Origin: Corallococcus macrosporus DSM 14697
GTDB taxonomy: Bacteria; Myxococcota; Myxococcia; Myxococcales; Myxococcaceae
Length of the DNA stretch: 64,000 bases
NCBI RefSeq assembly: GCF_002305895.1
Contig: NZ_CP022203.1
Span: forward strand, 598,501 to 662,500
Reading direction: 5' to 3'
Numbering within the stretch: position 1 is the stretch's first letter; each line of letters begins with the position of its first letter. Shown here piece by piece: positions 9,015-17,250 of this stretch. A program made the position numbers and the translations under genes. The notes beneath the pieces are model-generated. The model made no database searches and was not told the DNA's origin. It worked only from the letters and a program-made list of their open reading frames with translations.

Positions 9015-9029
9015 CGTCGCCTTCGCCTC
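8997..9029. terminator. bidirectional hairpin between the Uma2 and helicase genes
   Basis: A perfect 12-bp inverted repeat, GAGGCGAAGGCG (8997-9008) and CGCCTTCGCCTC (9018-9029), with a 9-base loop. It overlaps the last codons of the rightward Uma2 gene and abuts the stop of the leftward helicase gene, so one hairpin can end both transcripts. No long T-run on either side. Confidence 0.6.
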
Positions 9030-12000
9030 AGTGCACCACGCCCCGGGCGGACGTGGCCGCCTGGGGTGAGGTAGAGGGCTCGCGCATCAGCTTGTCGCCC
9101 GCGGCCTGGAGCACCTGGGTGGTGGTGCCTTCCGGGTCGCGGAAGAAGGAGGGCGTCCACATCCGCACGAGCTGCCAGCCCTGTGCCTCCAGCACACCCG
9201 TGCGGAAGAGGTCCCACTCCACGCGGTCCACCGCCTTGGGGTAGCGCGTGCCGTCGCACAGCAGGCCGACGGTGACGTCGCCCGGCCGGGTGGGGTGCTG
9301 GAGCGCGAGGTCCACGCAGAAGCCGTCATTGCCCCAGTGGACCTGCGAGGACACGCGGTGCCAGGTGGCCAGGTGGCCCGCCAGGGCCTGCGCGAAGGTG
9401 GAGCCCGCCTCCGTGGGGCGCACGGACACCTCCGCGGCCTGGGCGGGCTGGGGCGTGGTGCCCTCGGCCTCCGCTTCACGGCGGGCTTCCCGCGAGTAGT
9501 CCGCCTCCAGGGCCTCCGCGAAGCGCAGGTAGGCGAAGAGGAGCCAGCCGCCATTGGGCTGCCGGCCCGCCTCGAGCGGTTGCATCGACTGGTAGACCTC
9601 GCGCGGAATCGAGGTGACGAGGTGGATCTGCTCCCGCGCGCGGGTCACCAGCACGTTGAGGCGGCGGCCGCCGCCCGCGCTGCCCAGCGGGCCGAAGCGG
9701 CGGTAGAAGCGGCCCTGCCGGTCCGGGCCGTAGGTGGTGCTGATGATGAGGTGGTCCCGCTCGTCACCCTGGACGTTCTCCAGGTTCTTGACGAAGAGCC
9801 CCTCGAACGAGCCGGAGCCCCGGCGCACGCGCGCCTCGGCCAGCCGCGCCGCGAAGGCCGCGTCGCTGGCGGCCATCTCATCGAGGACGTCGTTGATGGT
9901 GTCGCGCTGCGTGAGGTTGAAGCACGCGATGCCAATGGATGGCGGCTCGGCGCGGGAGAGCAGCTCCTTCACCAGCGAGCCCACGGCGCGCGCCTCCACC
10001 AGGTTGGTGCGCTTCTCGTAGGTGCCGGTCACCGGGAGCAGCCGCAGCGGTGCGCGGGGCACGCGGTTGGAGGGGTGCGCGGGGATGGCCTGGAGCCGCT
10101 TGTCGTAGAAGTGGTCGTTGCTGAAGGCGATGAGGTCCGCGTTCTGCGAGCGGTAGTGCACGTCCAGGTAGCACTGGTCGATGTCGAGGTTGAGCGCCGC
10201 CGTCAGCAGGTCCTCCACCTCGGCTTGCTGCTCCTCGAAGAGGCCCTGCTCGGTTTCGGCCTCCTGCTCCGCGCTCTGCACCACGGCGGACTCGAAGAAG
10301 CGCGTGGGGGGAAGCTGCTTCGGGTCACCGGCGATGACCACGCGGTGGGCGCGGGTGAGGACGGGCAGGGCCTCCTCCAGCCTGCACTGCGAGGACTCGT
10401 CGAAGATGACGACGTCGAAGATGGGGCGGCGGGGGAAGATTTGCGCCACCGTCTGCGGACTGGCCATCCACACGGGGCGGACGTCGAAGAGCGGGTCGCC
10501 CCCTTCAATGGCCTGTCCGGTGGCGATGACCTGGCGCACGCGCATGGCGCGCTCGCCCCGGAGCATCAGCCGCCGGCGCAGCTCCGCGCCCTGCCCGTTG
10601 AGCCGGCCACCCGTGCCCGCGAGCAGCCGCTCGCGCTGGCGCTGCGTCCAGCGGTGGACCAGCGCGTCGCGCACGAGGCCCCGCTTCTTCTCCTCCAGCA
10701 TCCGGTAGTGTGAATGGGCCGCGCGCACGCGCTCAGCGTCGATGTGTTGCAGCGCGGGCTCCTCGCGCAGCCGCGCCGAGACTTCCGCCGCCAGCGTCGC
10801 CTTCAGCACCGCGCGCCAGCCCGCATCGGCCTCCGCGCCCTGGCGCGCCAGCCGCTCCACGGCGGACTCCAGCGCGGGAGGCATGCCCGCGAGCACCGCG
10901 CGCATGCGCAGCAGGCCCTCCACGGTGGGGAGCCGCGACAGCAGCGCGGCGGAGGTGGTCGCCAGGCGTTCTCCGGCGCGCAGCCCGCGCGAGCGCGCGT
11001 CCAGCCACGGCGCGGAGAAGAGCTCCGCCTCCCCGAGCCGGGCCTCCAGGCGCGCGAGGGCCTCACCCCGGGCGGCGGACTGCCGCAGCCCGGCGACCAG
11101 CGCCGCGCGAGCCCCGGCGTCGGCCGTCAGGGCCGCGCGCACCGCGTCCCGGCACGACGCGAGCAGGGGCGTGCGCTCCAGCTCCTCCAGCAGGTCGAAG
11201 AGGGCCGCGTGGGTGCGAAGCGTCTGGGTCAGGGCCTCGTCGGTGAGCGCCCCGGTGTCGCCGGGGACGAGCGTGGTGCGGTGGTAGTCGGTGAGCAGCG
11301 CGCGGGCTTTCACGCCGGTGAAGAAGCGCGTGACGCGCTCCGCGGCGAGGACGCTCAGCGTCAGGCCGAACTGCTGGAGCACCCGGCGGGCCCCGGCCTT
11401 CCGCGCGAAGTAGAAGAACGCGTACCACTTGCGCGCGATGTCCAGGTACGAGCCCAGCGCGGCCATCGCGGTGGCCAGCACGCCCAGGGCCTGGGGTTGC
11501 TCGCGGTGGACCAGCGCCAGCTCCGCGTCCAGCGGCCCCTCCGCGAGCACCTGTCGCTGCGCCGTCAGCCCGTCGAGCTGCGTCCGCGCGGCCCGCACCG
11601 CGTCCGGCGTGGCCGAGCCCCAGCGCGCGAGGACCTCCGGCCGGGCCGACTCCAGCAGCGGCGCCAGCTTCTCCGCGAAGGCGGCGCGCGCCGCGCCCTC
11701 CGCCCGAGGGTCCGCGCCGAATACGGGTACGTCGGGTGACGCGAGCGCATCCGCGTCCCGCGCCGCGCTGTCCACGGCGCTCAGCCGCTCGCGATACGTG
11801 GCCATGGGCGTGGCGAGGTACGTGGCCAGGTCCTCGCCCAGGGCTTCGCGCCAGGGGTTCTCCGGGTAGCCTTCCTTGCCGCCGCGCTCCAGCGCCTCGC
11901 GCACCTCGCGCTCGCGCGTCGTCACGTCGGCCAGCCGGGCGTTGGCCAGGCTCGCCACCGCGGGCGTGAGCGCCGTGGGGGCGTCCACGGAGAACCACTG

Positions 12001-13776
12001 GCCCACCAGCTCGTGGAAGGAGGGCGCGGTGCCACCAGCGGGACGCTCGGAGAGGGCGCGGTCGGCGGCGGTCAGCTCGTCATGGAGGGACTGGAGCTCC
12101 GCGTCGATGCGCGCCAGCTCCTTGGGCACGGCCGCGTCGGTCCGCGCGTCGGGCAGCGAGTCGAGCTGCTCGCGGATGCCCATGTAGAGGTCGCGCTGGT
12201 CCCGCTGGGCGTCGTGGACGACGGCGCACAGGTGTCCCAGGCCGAGGTGGTCCAGCCGGTGCTTCACCACGTCCAGCGCGGTGCGCTTGTCACAGACGAG
12301 CAGCACGCGCTCGCCTCGCGCCAGGTGGTCCCCGATGGCGTTGGCGATGGTCTGCGACTTGCCCGTGCCGGGAGGACCGTGGATGACGAGCCCGCGGCTG
12401 CTGCGAGCCAGCCGCACCGCTCGGGCCTGACACGGGTCCGCGAGCGTGACGAGCCGCTCCTCGCCCGCGCGCTTGTGGCCCTCCAGGTTGGGCTCGTTGC
12501 CGCCGTGGCCCACGTGCTCGCCGAGCGACACGTCCACGCGGAGGAAGCTCTCCAGGGGCCCGGAGATGGGCTCGCCGTCCAGGAGCGCGCGCATGTCGTC
12601 CACGAGGCTCTGGTTGGACAGCGGGTACAGGCCGAGCACGGCGCTGGGGAGCACGGCGGCCTGGGGCTGCGCGTCGTCGCCGCGAGGAACGGGGGCCAGG
12701 AGGGTCTCCGGCGTGAAGGGCGCGGGCGCGGGCAGCTCCAGGGCATTGCATACGGCGGCCACCAGCTCGTTCAGCTCGCGCCACGGGTCCTGGCCCGCCT
12801 CGTCCGCGAAGACGTCGCCAATCCGCTGGCCCGTCTGCTGCTCCACCCAGGCGAGCAGGGCGGTGTTGGGGGCCACGCGGTCCGCGCCGGCCTCGGCGCC
12901 TTCCAGCTCCACGGAGGGCACGCGGCCCTTCTTGAGCGTGAGCCGAACGGGGACGAAGGCGATGGGGGCCAGGATGCGCCGGGTGCCGAAGCCTCGCTTG
13001 TCCTTGGTGCCCGGGGGCAGGTGGAGCAGGGGGAAGCCCACGTGGAGGACGTGGGCGCCGGTGTCCTGCTCGAAGGTGCGAGCGTCCTCGACGATGGTCG
13101 CCAGCTTGCGGAGCAGGACCTGCTGCTCCTCCTCGGCGCGGGACTGCGAGGGCGCGTCATCCGGCGGAGGAGCGTCTTCAGAACGGGCGGTTGTGTCCAG
13201 CGCCAGCGTGGCGTCGGAAGCCGCGGCGCTGGAAGGGACGCGGTCTTCGTCCCGTGAAGGCGTGGCGTCGGAAGCCGCGGCGCTGGAAGGGACGCGGTCT
13301 TCGTCCAGTGAAGGCGCGGTGTCGGAAGCCGCGGCGCTGGAAGGTCCTTCGGTTGTGTCCGGTGCAAGCGTGGCGTCGGACGCCGCATCGCGGGATGGGA
13401 CGGGGGACTCGTCCAGTGCACGCGCGGCCTGGGCCGCCGCGTTCAGCGTGTCAACGTCGTCTTGAGCGCGCGCGGAGCGGGCCTGGGCGGAGCCCTTGCG
13501 TGCGCGAACTTCGGGAGGCGGCGGCTTCACCACGAGCCGGGTCTGGGCCTTCTCTCCAAGCAGTGCGGCCAGCACGGCGTGCGGCGCGGTGCCATCCAGG
13601 CGGCTCAGCGTGGCGAGGTCCACGCGCTGGCGGCTGTTGTGTGGACGGCTGTTGAGGCTGGGGCCGGATGCGAGCGCGGCATAGAGCCGCTCGAGCATCT
13701 TCTCCAGGACGCGGTTGCGGGGCTCGGGCGACAAGGCGGCACCTCTCGACGGGAGGGAGGCCGCTGTCTCTATCAC
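9028..13776 (-). CDS. superfamily 1 DNA/RNA helicase (AAA_11/AAA_12 type) with C-terminal endonuclease-like domain
   Basis: 1582 residues from GTG 13776. Residues ~110-210 are a low-complexity Ser/Ala/Asp-rich linker built from 18-residue repeats. The helicase has Walker A GPPGTGKSQT (~residue 466), Walker B 'DVVIFDESSQCRLEEALP' (~1125), motif III 'VVIAGDPKQLPPTRFF', motif V/VI 'NVQGDERDHLIISTTYG' and 'LNVLVTRAREQIHLVTS'. The final ~120 residues ('WHRVSSQVHWGNDGFCVDLALQHP.....VGLLCDGTRYPKA..RVEWDLFR..VLEAQGW.LVRMWTPSFFRDP') match the Vsr/DUF559-like nuclease domain common at the end of such helicases. Role may be nucleic-acid repair or defence. The HIT gene lies 25 bases upstream on the same strand. 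Confidence 0.88.
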   Translation of the reverse strand: MIETAASLPSRGAALSPEPRNRVLEKMLERLYAALASGPSLNSRPHNSRQRVDLATLSRLDGTAPHAVLAALLGEKAQTRLVVKPPPPEVRARKGSAQARSARAQDDVDTLNAAAQAARALDESPVPSRDAASDATLAPDTTEGPSSAAASDTAPSLDEDRVPSSAAASDATPSRDEDRVPSSAAASDATLALDTTARSEDAPPPDDAPSQSRAEEEQQVLLRKLATIVEDARTFEQDTGAHVLHVGFPLLHLPPGTKDKRGFGTRRILAPIAFVPVRLTLKKGRVPSVELEGAEAGADRVAPNTALLAWVEQQTGQRIGDVFADEAGQDPWRELNELVAAVCNALELPAPAPFTPETLLAPVPRGDDAQPQAAVLPSAVLGLYPLSNQSLVDDMRALLDGEPISGPLESFLRVDVSLGEHVGHGGNEPNLEGHKRAGEERLVTLADPCQARAVRLARSSRGLVIHGPPGTGKSQTIANAIGDHLARGERVLLVCDKRTALDVVKHRLDHLGLGHLCAVVHDAQRDQRDLYMGIREQLDSLPDARTDAAVPKELARIDAELQSLHDELTAADRALSERPAGGTAPSFHELVGQWFSVDAPTALTPAVASLANARLADVTTREREVREALERGGKEGYPENPWREALGEDLATYLATPMATYRERLSAVDSAARDADALASPDVPVFGADPRAEGAARAAFAEKLAPLLESARPEVLARWGSATPDAVRAARTQLDGLTAQRQVLAEGPLDAELALVHREQPQALGVLATAMAALGSYLDIARKWYAFFYFARKAGARRVLQQFGLTLSVLAAERVTRFFTGVKARALLTDYHRTTLVPGDTGALTDEALTQTLRTHAALFDLLEELERTPLLASCRDAVRAALTADAGARAALVAGLRQSAARGEALARLEARLGEAELFSAPWLDARSRGLRAGERLATTSAALLSRLPTVEGLLRMRAVLAGMPPALESAVERLARQGAEADAGWRAVLKATLAAEVSARLREEPALQHIDAERVRAAHSHYRMLEEKKRGLVRDALVHRWTQRQRERLLAGTGGRLNGQGAELRRRLMLRGERAMRVRQVIATGQAIEGGDPLFDVRPVWMASPQTVAQIFPRRPIFDVVIFDESSQCRLEEALPVLTRAHRVVIAGDPKQLPPTRFFESAVVQSAEQEAETEQGLFEEQQAEVEDLLTAALNLDIDQCYLDVHYRSQNADLIAFSNDHFYDKRLQAIPAHPSNRVPRAPLRLLPVTGTYEKRTNLVEARAVGSLVKELLSRAEPPSIGIACFNLTQRDTINDVLDEMAASDAAFAARLAEARVRRGSGSFEGLFVKNLENVQGDERDHLIISTTYGPDRQGRFYRRFGPLGSAGGGRRLNVLVTRAREQIHLVTSIPREVYQSMQPLEAGRQPNGGWLLFAYLRFAEALEADYSREARREAEAEGTTPQPAQAAEVSVRPTEAGSTFAQALAGHLATWHRVSSQVHWGNDGFCVDLALQHPTRPGDVTVGLLCDGTRYPKAVDRVEWDLFRTGVLEAQGWQLVRMWTPSFFRDPEGTTTQVLQAAGDKLMREPSTSPQAATSARGVVH
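13187..13426 (-). repeat. 54-bp in-frame tandem repeat inside the helicase gene
   Basis: The block beginning GCGTCGGA(A/C)GCC recurs at 13211, 13265, 13319 and 13373, exactly 54 bp apart, so each unit adds 18 residues (core SSAAASDATPSRDEDRVP). Flanks repeat too (GGTTGTGTCC near 13188 and 13351). The units are close to identical in the middle and diverged at the ends, as expected from recent slippage or unequal recombination. The repeat encodes a disordered acidic linker between the N-terminal region and the helicase. Confidence 0.85.
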
Positions 13777-13801
13777 GCAAGGGCGGACTCAGGCCCGCGC
13801 T

Positions 13802-14254
13802 TCATCCCGCCAGCGCGGCGGAGAGCGCCTGGGCCGCGGCCTCCAACGCTGGCGCGGGCAGGTGGTCTGCGGGGGGCGCGTCGAAGGCGGCCCGGCCCCA
13901 GAGGCGCTGCGGCGTCTGGGGATAACGGGGGATGAGGTGCAGGTGGAAGTGGCGCAGCACGTCGCCAATGGCGAAGGCGTAGGCGTGCTCGGCGCCCAGC
14001 ACCTCGCGCTGGGCGCGCATCACCCGGGCGGCGAAGGGGCCCAGCTCGCTCGCGGCGTCCGGCTCCAGGTCATACCAGGCGCGCACATGCTGGGCACTGG
14101 AGATGACGACCCAGCCGGGGACGGGGCTGGGGCCGGCCACGCCATGCAGCACCAGCCCCGGCGCGCGCGCGATGACGCCTCCCACCGGCCGCGTCGCGCC
14201 GCGCACGATGCCGCAGCCGAGACATGGGGCATTCACATCCAAGACATCCGACAT
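13802..14254 (-). CDS. HIT-family (histidine-triad-like) protein
   Basis: 150 residues from ATG 14254 (MSDVLDVNAPC); GTG 14260 is two codons further up. The C-terminal 'AFAIGDVLRHFHLHLIPRYP' contains the H-x-H-x-H core of HIT nucleotide hydrolases/transferases, and an N-terminal PCLGCGIV motif could be half of a zinc site. HIT enzymes cleave nucleotide-phosphoramidate or dinucleoside-polyphosphate substrates at the alpha phosphate. It precedes the helicase on the same strand with a 25-base gap and is probably co-transcribed. It is divergent from the lipoprotein gene at 14513. Substrate unknown. Confidence 0.85.
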   Translation of the reverse strand: MSDVLDVNAPCLGCGIVRGATRPVGGVIARAPGLVLHGVAGPSPVPGWVVISSAQHVRAWYDLEPDAASELGPFAARVMRAQREVLGAEHAYAFAIGDVLRHFHLHLIPRYPQTPQRLWGRAAFDAPPADHLPAPALEAAAQALSAALAG

Positions 14255-14512
14255 GGGCACACGCTAGCAGCCTGTGACGAAGCAGGGTGGGTCACGAAGT
14301 CGGGTCAGAGGTGACTCATGCCTATGAGGGCATAAGGGGTTCTCCGAGTGATCCGTGACACACCCGGCTACGGTGTCTCGGCGGGTGAGAACACGCACGG
14401 AATCAAGGGGGGCTTCTTGACGGAACGGGCAACTGTCGGAGAGTGTCCTGCGGGCGCCTCATGAAGTGTTGGGGCAGTGATACTTGGGGACTTTTCTTTC
14501 AAGGTGGGGATG

Positions 14513-16162
14513 ATGAAGAAGCATCTGGTAATGGCCGTGGTTCCGTTCCTGGCGTTCGGCTGCGGAGACGACCTGGTCGACGCGGATGGAGATGGAATCG
14601 CGGACGGCGTGCGCGAGCCGGACAGCGTCACGGTGGTGACGCCGGCCAATCCCAAGGGCACGGTGTCCGGCCAGGTGCTGAGCACGGACCTGCGGCCGTT
14701 GGGCGGGGTCACGGTGGAGATGACCATCGGCAGCTCGGCGGAGGCGGTGTCGGCCTCCACGGATGACAAGGGCAACTTCACCTACACGAACGTGCCGGCC
14801 GGCTCGAACGTGCTGCTGACCTTCTCCATGGCGGGCTATGCCACGCTGCGCGCGACGGCGCAGGTTCCCTCGTCGGCGGGCAATGTCCCCATCAACAACG
14901 GCAACGCGAGCTTCGGTCCCATCACGCTGGCGCGCCTGAATGGCACGTTGAACTTCCTGGTGGTGACGCCGCAGGGCCGTCCCGCCGCGGGCGCCCGGGC
15001 GACGCTGGAGGCCACGCCGGCGGGCTCCATCTCCGCTGGCGATGTCCCCTCCACGAGCACGGGGACGGCGGTGAGCTCCGTCGTGGTGGAGGCCACCGCG
15101 AACGAGCAGGGCCTGGTGACCTTCACGGGCATCCCCAGCGCGTCGGAGATGGCGCGCCTGCGCAATGGCAGTGGCCAGTTCAAGCTGTGGGTGTCGCCCA
15201 TGGACAGCAACGGCGACGGCATCCCGGAGACGGGCGGCTATGTCAGCTCGTACACGGGCACGGAGATGGTGAACAACAGCACCACCCGGCTCATCAGCCT
15301 GCCGTACTCGCGCCCGCAGAACGTGCCGCTGAGCATCGAGAGCAGCAACGTGGCCAGCCTGCGGGGCGCCGCCGCTGACATGCACCCGCTGCGCAACCTG
15401 GTCCGCGTGGGTGAGCCCATCCACGTGTACTTCAACCAGCCGATCCAGCAGGGGTCGCTGCTCGTGCGCATGACCAATGAGGATGCACGGGAATCACTGG
15501 GCGTGACGGCGACGGTGAACAACGGTGGCTACAGCGCGACCATCAACCCCGGCGTCACCGTGGATGGCGAAGAGTACAACCTGGACCTGCGCGCGGTGTC
15601 CGCTGAGGGCGGCTCGCTCTACAGCGCCGTGGGTTACTTCTTCGCGGGGGCCGCGACCGGTCCTGCTCAGGCGACGGCCATCGCGGAGTCCCGGTACCAT
15701 GAAACGTCCACGACGCTCCCGACCTCGGGCCAGTTGAATCTCGGGGAGAACGTCTACGTTTACTTCACGCATCCGATTGCGAGCAAAGTCACGAGCGGGC
15801 ACCGCGTTCAGGTCTTCTTCAACATCGACTTGAACAACAGCGGCATGCTTGGTGACGCGGTGGGTGAAAAGGGATTCTTGACTGGGTTCGACCTGACTGA
15901 GGATGAACCGGTGGCCCCGCTGCACACGACCACGCCTATCGAAAACCCCGTGTTCCCAGTCACCAAGTCGGGATACACCTCCCGGTTCCGTTTCGCCTAT
16001 CCCGGACCGAACAATCCCAATCTGCTCGGAACCGAAATTACGGTGGGCTTCTCGAATCTTGCCCGTCGTGGGGCCGTCGGTACCTACGAGAACATCTGGG
16101 GTCAGCCTCTTACGACGGATGTCGCGATGATGGGAATTGGCGTGCATCCGGCTGCCCCTTAG
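14513..16162 (+). CDS. lipoprotein with carboxypeptidase-regulatory-like domains
   Basis: 549 residues from ATG 14513 (an adjacent ATG at 14510 is equally possible), with AAGG eight bases upstream. MKKHLVMAVVPFLAFGC is a lipoprotein leader with Cys17, followed by an Asp-rich calcium-binding-like run (DADGDGIADG). Residues ~45-140 resemble a carboxypeptidase regulatory-like/CNA-B fold ('KGTVSGQVLSTDLRPLGGVTVEM', 'DDKGNFTYTNVPAGSNVLLTFSMAGY'). A second Asp-rich turn follows (PMDSNGDGIPE), then Ig-like segments repeating 'V.EPIHVYFNQPI' and 'LGENVYVYFTHPI'. Likely a surface or periplasmic structural protein. The 3' third has noticeably lower GC than the 5' part. Confidence 0.85.
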   Translation: MKKHLVMAVVPFLAFGCGDDLVDADGDGIADGVREPDSVTVVTPANPKGTVSGQVLSTDLRPLGGVTVEMTIGSSAEAVSASTDDKGNFTYTNVPAGSNVLLTFSMAGYATLRATAQVPSSAGNVPINNGNASFGPITLARLNGTLNFLVVTPQGRPAAGARATLEATPAGSISAGDVPSTSTGTAVSSVVVEATANEQGLVTFTGIPSASEMARLRNGSGQFKLWVSPMDSNGDGIPETGGYVSSYTGTEMVNNSTTRLISLPYSRPQNVPLSIESSNVASLRGAAADMHPLRNLVRVGEPIHVYFNQPIQQGSLLVRMTNEDARESLGVTATVNNGGYSATINPGVTVDGEEYNLDLRAVSAEGGSLYSAVGYFFAGAATGPAQATAIAESRYHETSTTLPTSGQLNLGENVYVYFTHPIASKVTSGHRVQVFFNIDLNNSGMLGDAVGEKGFLTGFDLTEDEPVAPLHTTTPIENPVFPVTKSGYTSRFRFAYPGPNNPNLLGTEITVGFSNLARRGAVGTYENIWGQPLTTDVAMMGIGVHPAAP

Positions 16163-16210
16163 CCGTGAGTTCGCAGGTACGTTTGTTTCGCTAGATACCT
16201 GGGATTGGAC

Positions 16211-16246
16211 AGACACCCTCGTGGGATACTCCCCACGAGGGTGTCT
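16211..16246 (+). terminator. strong intrinsic terminator after the regulatory-domain lipoprotein gene
   Basis: A perfect 15-bp stem, AGACACCCTCGTGGG (16211-16225) and CCCACGAGGGTGTCT (16232-16246), with loop ATACTC, followed by TGTTTCG. It lies 49 bases beyond the stop at 16162 and is the strongest terminator-like structure I see in the window. Confidence 0.85.
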
Positions 16247-16352
16247 TGTTTCGACGCATGAGGTGCACGGCTGAGGTTTAGCGAGTTGAGCAGCAGACGC
16301 CCGGTAGGCCGCTGCGTGGGAAGACGACGGCGCTCGGACAGGGCCGTGGGCC

Positions 16353-17092
16353 ACCATGGGGGGCGCAAACTGACTATCGGCGAGGAGTGGGTCCGAAAGT
16401 TGCTCGCCGAGGTGTCCGAGGACGACTTGCACGTCAAACGCATCGTCTCCCTCACGCACGCGACGCTGGGTGCGGTGCAGGCCACCTCCCTGTCTGTGGC
16501 CGCCATCGGCAAGGCCATGGCGTGGGCGCGTGGTGAGGGCGTCAGCCCCAAGCACGCCGTGAAGCAAGTGGATCGGCTGCTCTCCAATGGGGGCGTCGAA
16601 CTCGAGAAACTCTTTCCCGCCTGGGTGCGCTTCGTGCTGGCCCAGCGCCAGGAGGCCGTCATCGCGCTGGACTGGACGGACGTCGACGAAGCTCCTGAAA
16701 GGAGCCCGGGTAACGGCGGCGAAGAGGCCAGTGAACGCGGTGGTGTGCGTGCGGCGCAAGGGGATGAAGGAGGCGTGGTGCCTGGCGACGAGTTTCGAGG
16801 AGGGCACCGCCCAGGAAGTCATGGACGTGTACGGCCGCCACTTCGCGACGGAGGAGACGATTCGCGATGTGAAGGACCTGAAATTCGGCATGGGCTTGAA
16901 GCAGGTGCGCGTCGGCACGCCCGAGCGGCGTGACAAACTGCTGCTCATCTCCGCCTTCGCCCAGGCGCTGCTGACGCTGCTGGGCGCGGCCGGCGAGTCG
17001 CTCGGCTACGACAAGTACCTGAAGGTCAACACCGCCAAGAAGCGCACCCACTCGCACTTTACACAGGGCGCCTATTGCTTCATGGCCATTCG
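16353..17092 (+). pseudogene. IS4-family transposase remnant with internal deletion and frameshift
   Basis: The N-terminal part reads in one frame ('LTIGEEWVRKLLAEV', 'LHVKRIVSLTHATLGAVQA', 'SPKHAVKQVDRLLSN', 'AVIALDWTDVDE', the last holding the first catalytic Asp). Near 16690 the sense jumps to another frame ('LKGARVTAAKRPVNAVVCV', 'MKEAWCLATSFEEGTAQEV', 'YGRHFATEETIRDVKDLKFG', 'RRDKLLLISAFAQALLTLLG'). From my memory of the family, roughly 90-100 residues between these parts are absent, including the second catalytic Asp (the LADRGFGD region), so it cannot be active. Similarity ends near HSHFTQGAYCF. I see no terminal inverted repeats or target duplication. It separates two lipoprotein genes and marks a past insertion. 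Confidence 0.85.
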
Positions 17093-17250
17093 GACGAGGA
17101 GTCCATCTATCCGGACCCAGCGTCCAAGGCGTGGCGCGCCTCGGGTTGGAGCGGGCTGCTCCCTCCCTGTAAGTCATCGAATATCCAGGCTTTGTGCGGC
17201 AGTGAAGTCCACTTTTCCTGGGAGCGACTGCTGCACTCGAAACCAGCTAT

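Noticed and set aside
13187-13426. CRISPR-like array
   Set aside because: The 54-bp units are contiguous, in frame and without spacers, so they are a coding tandem repeat.
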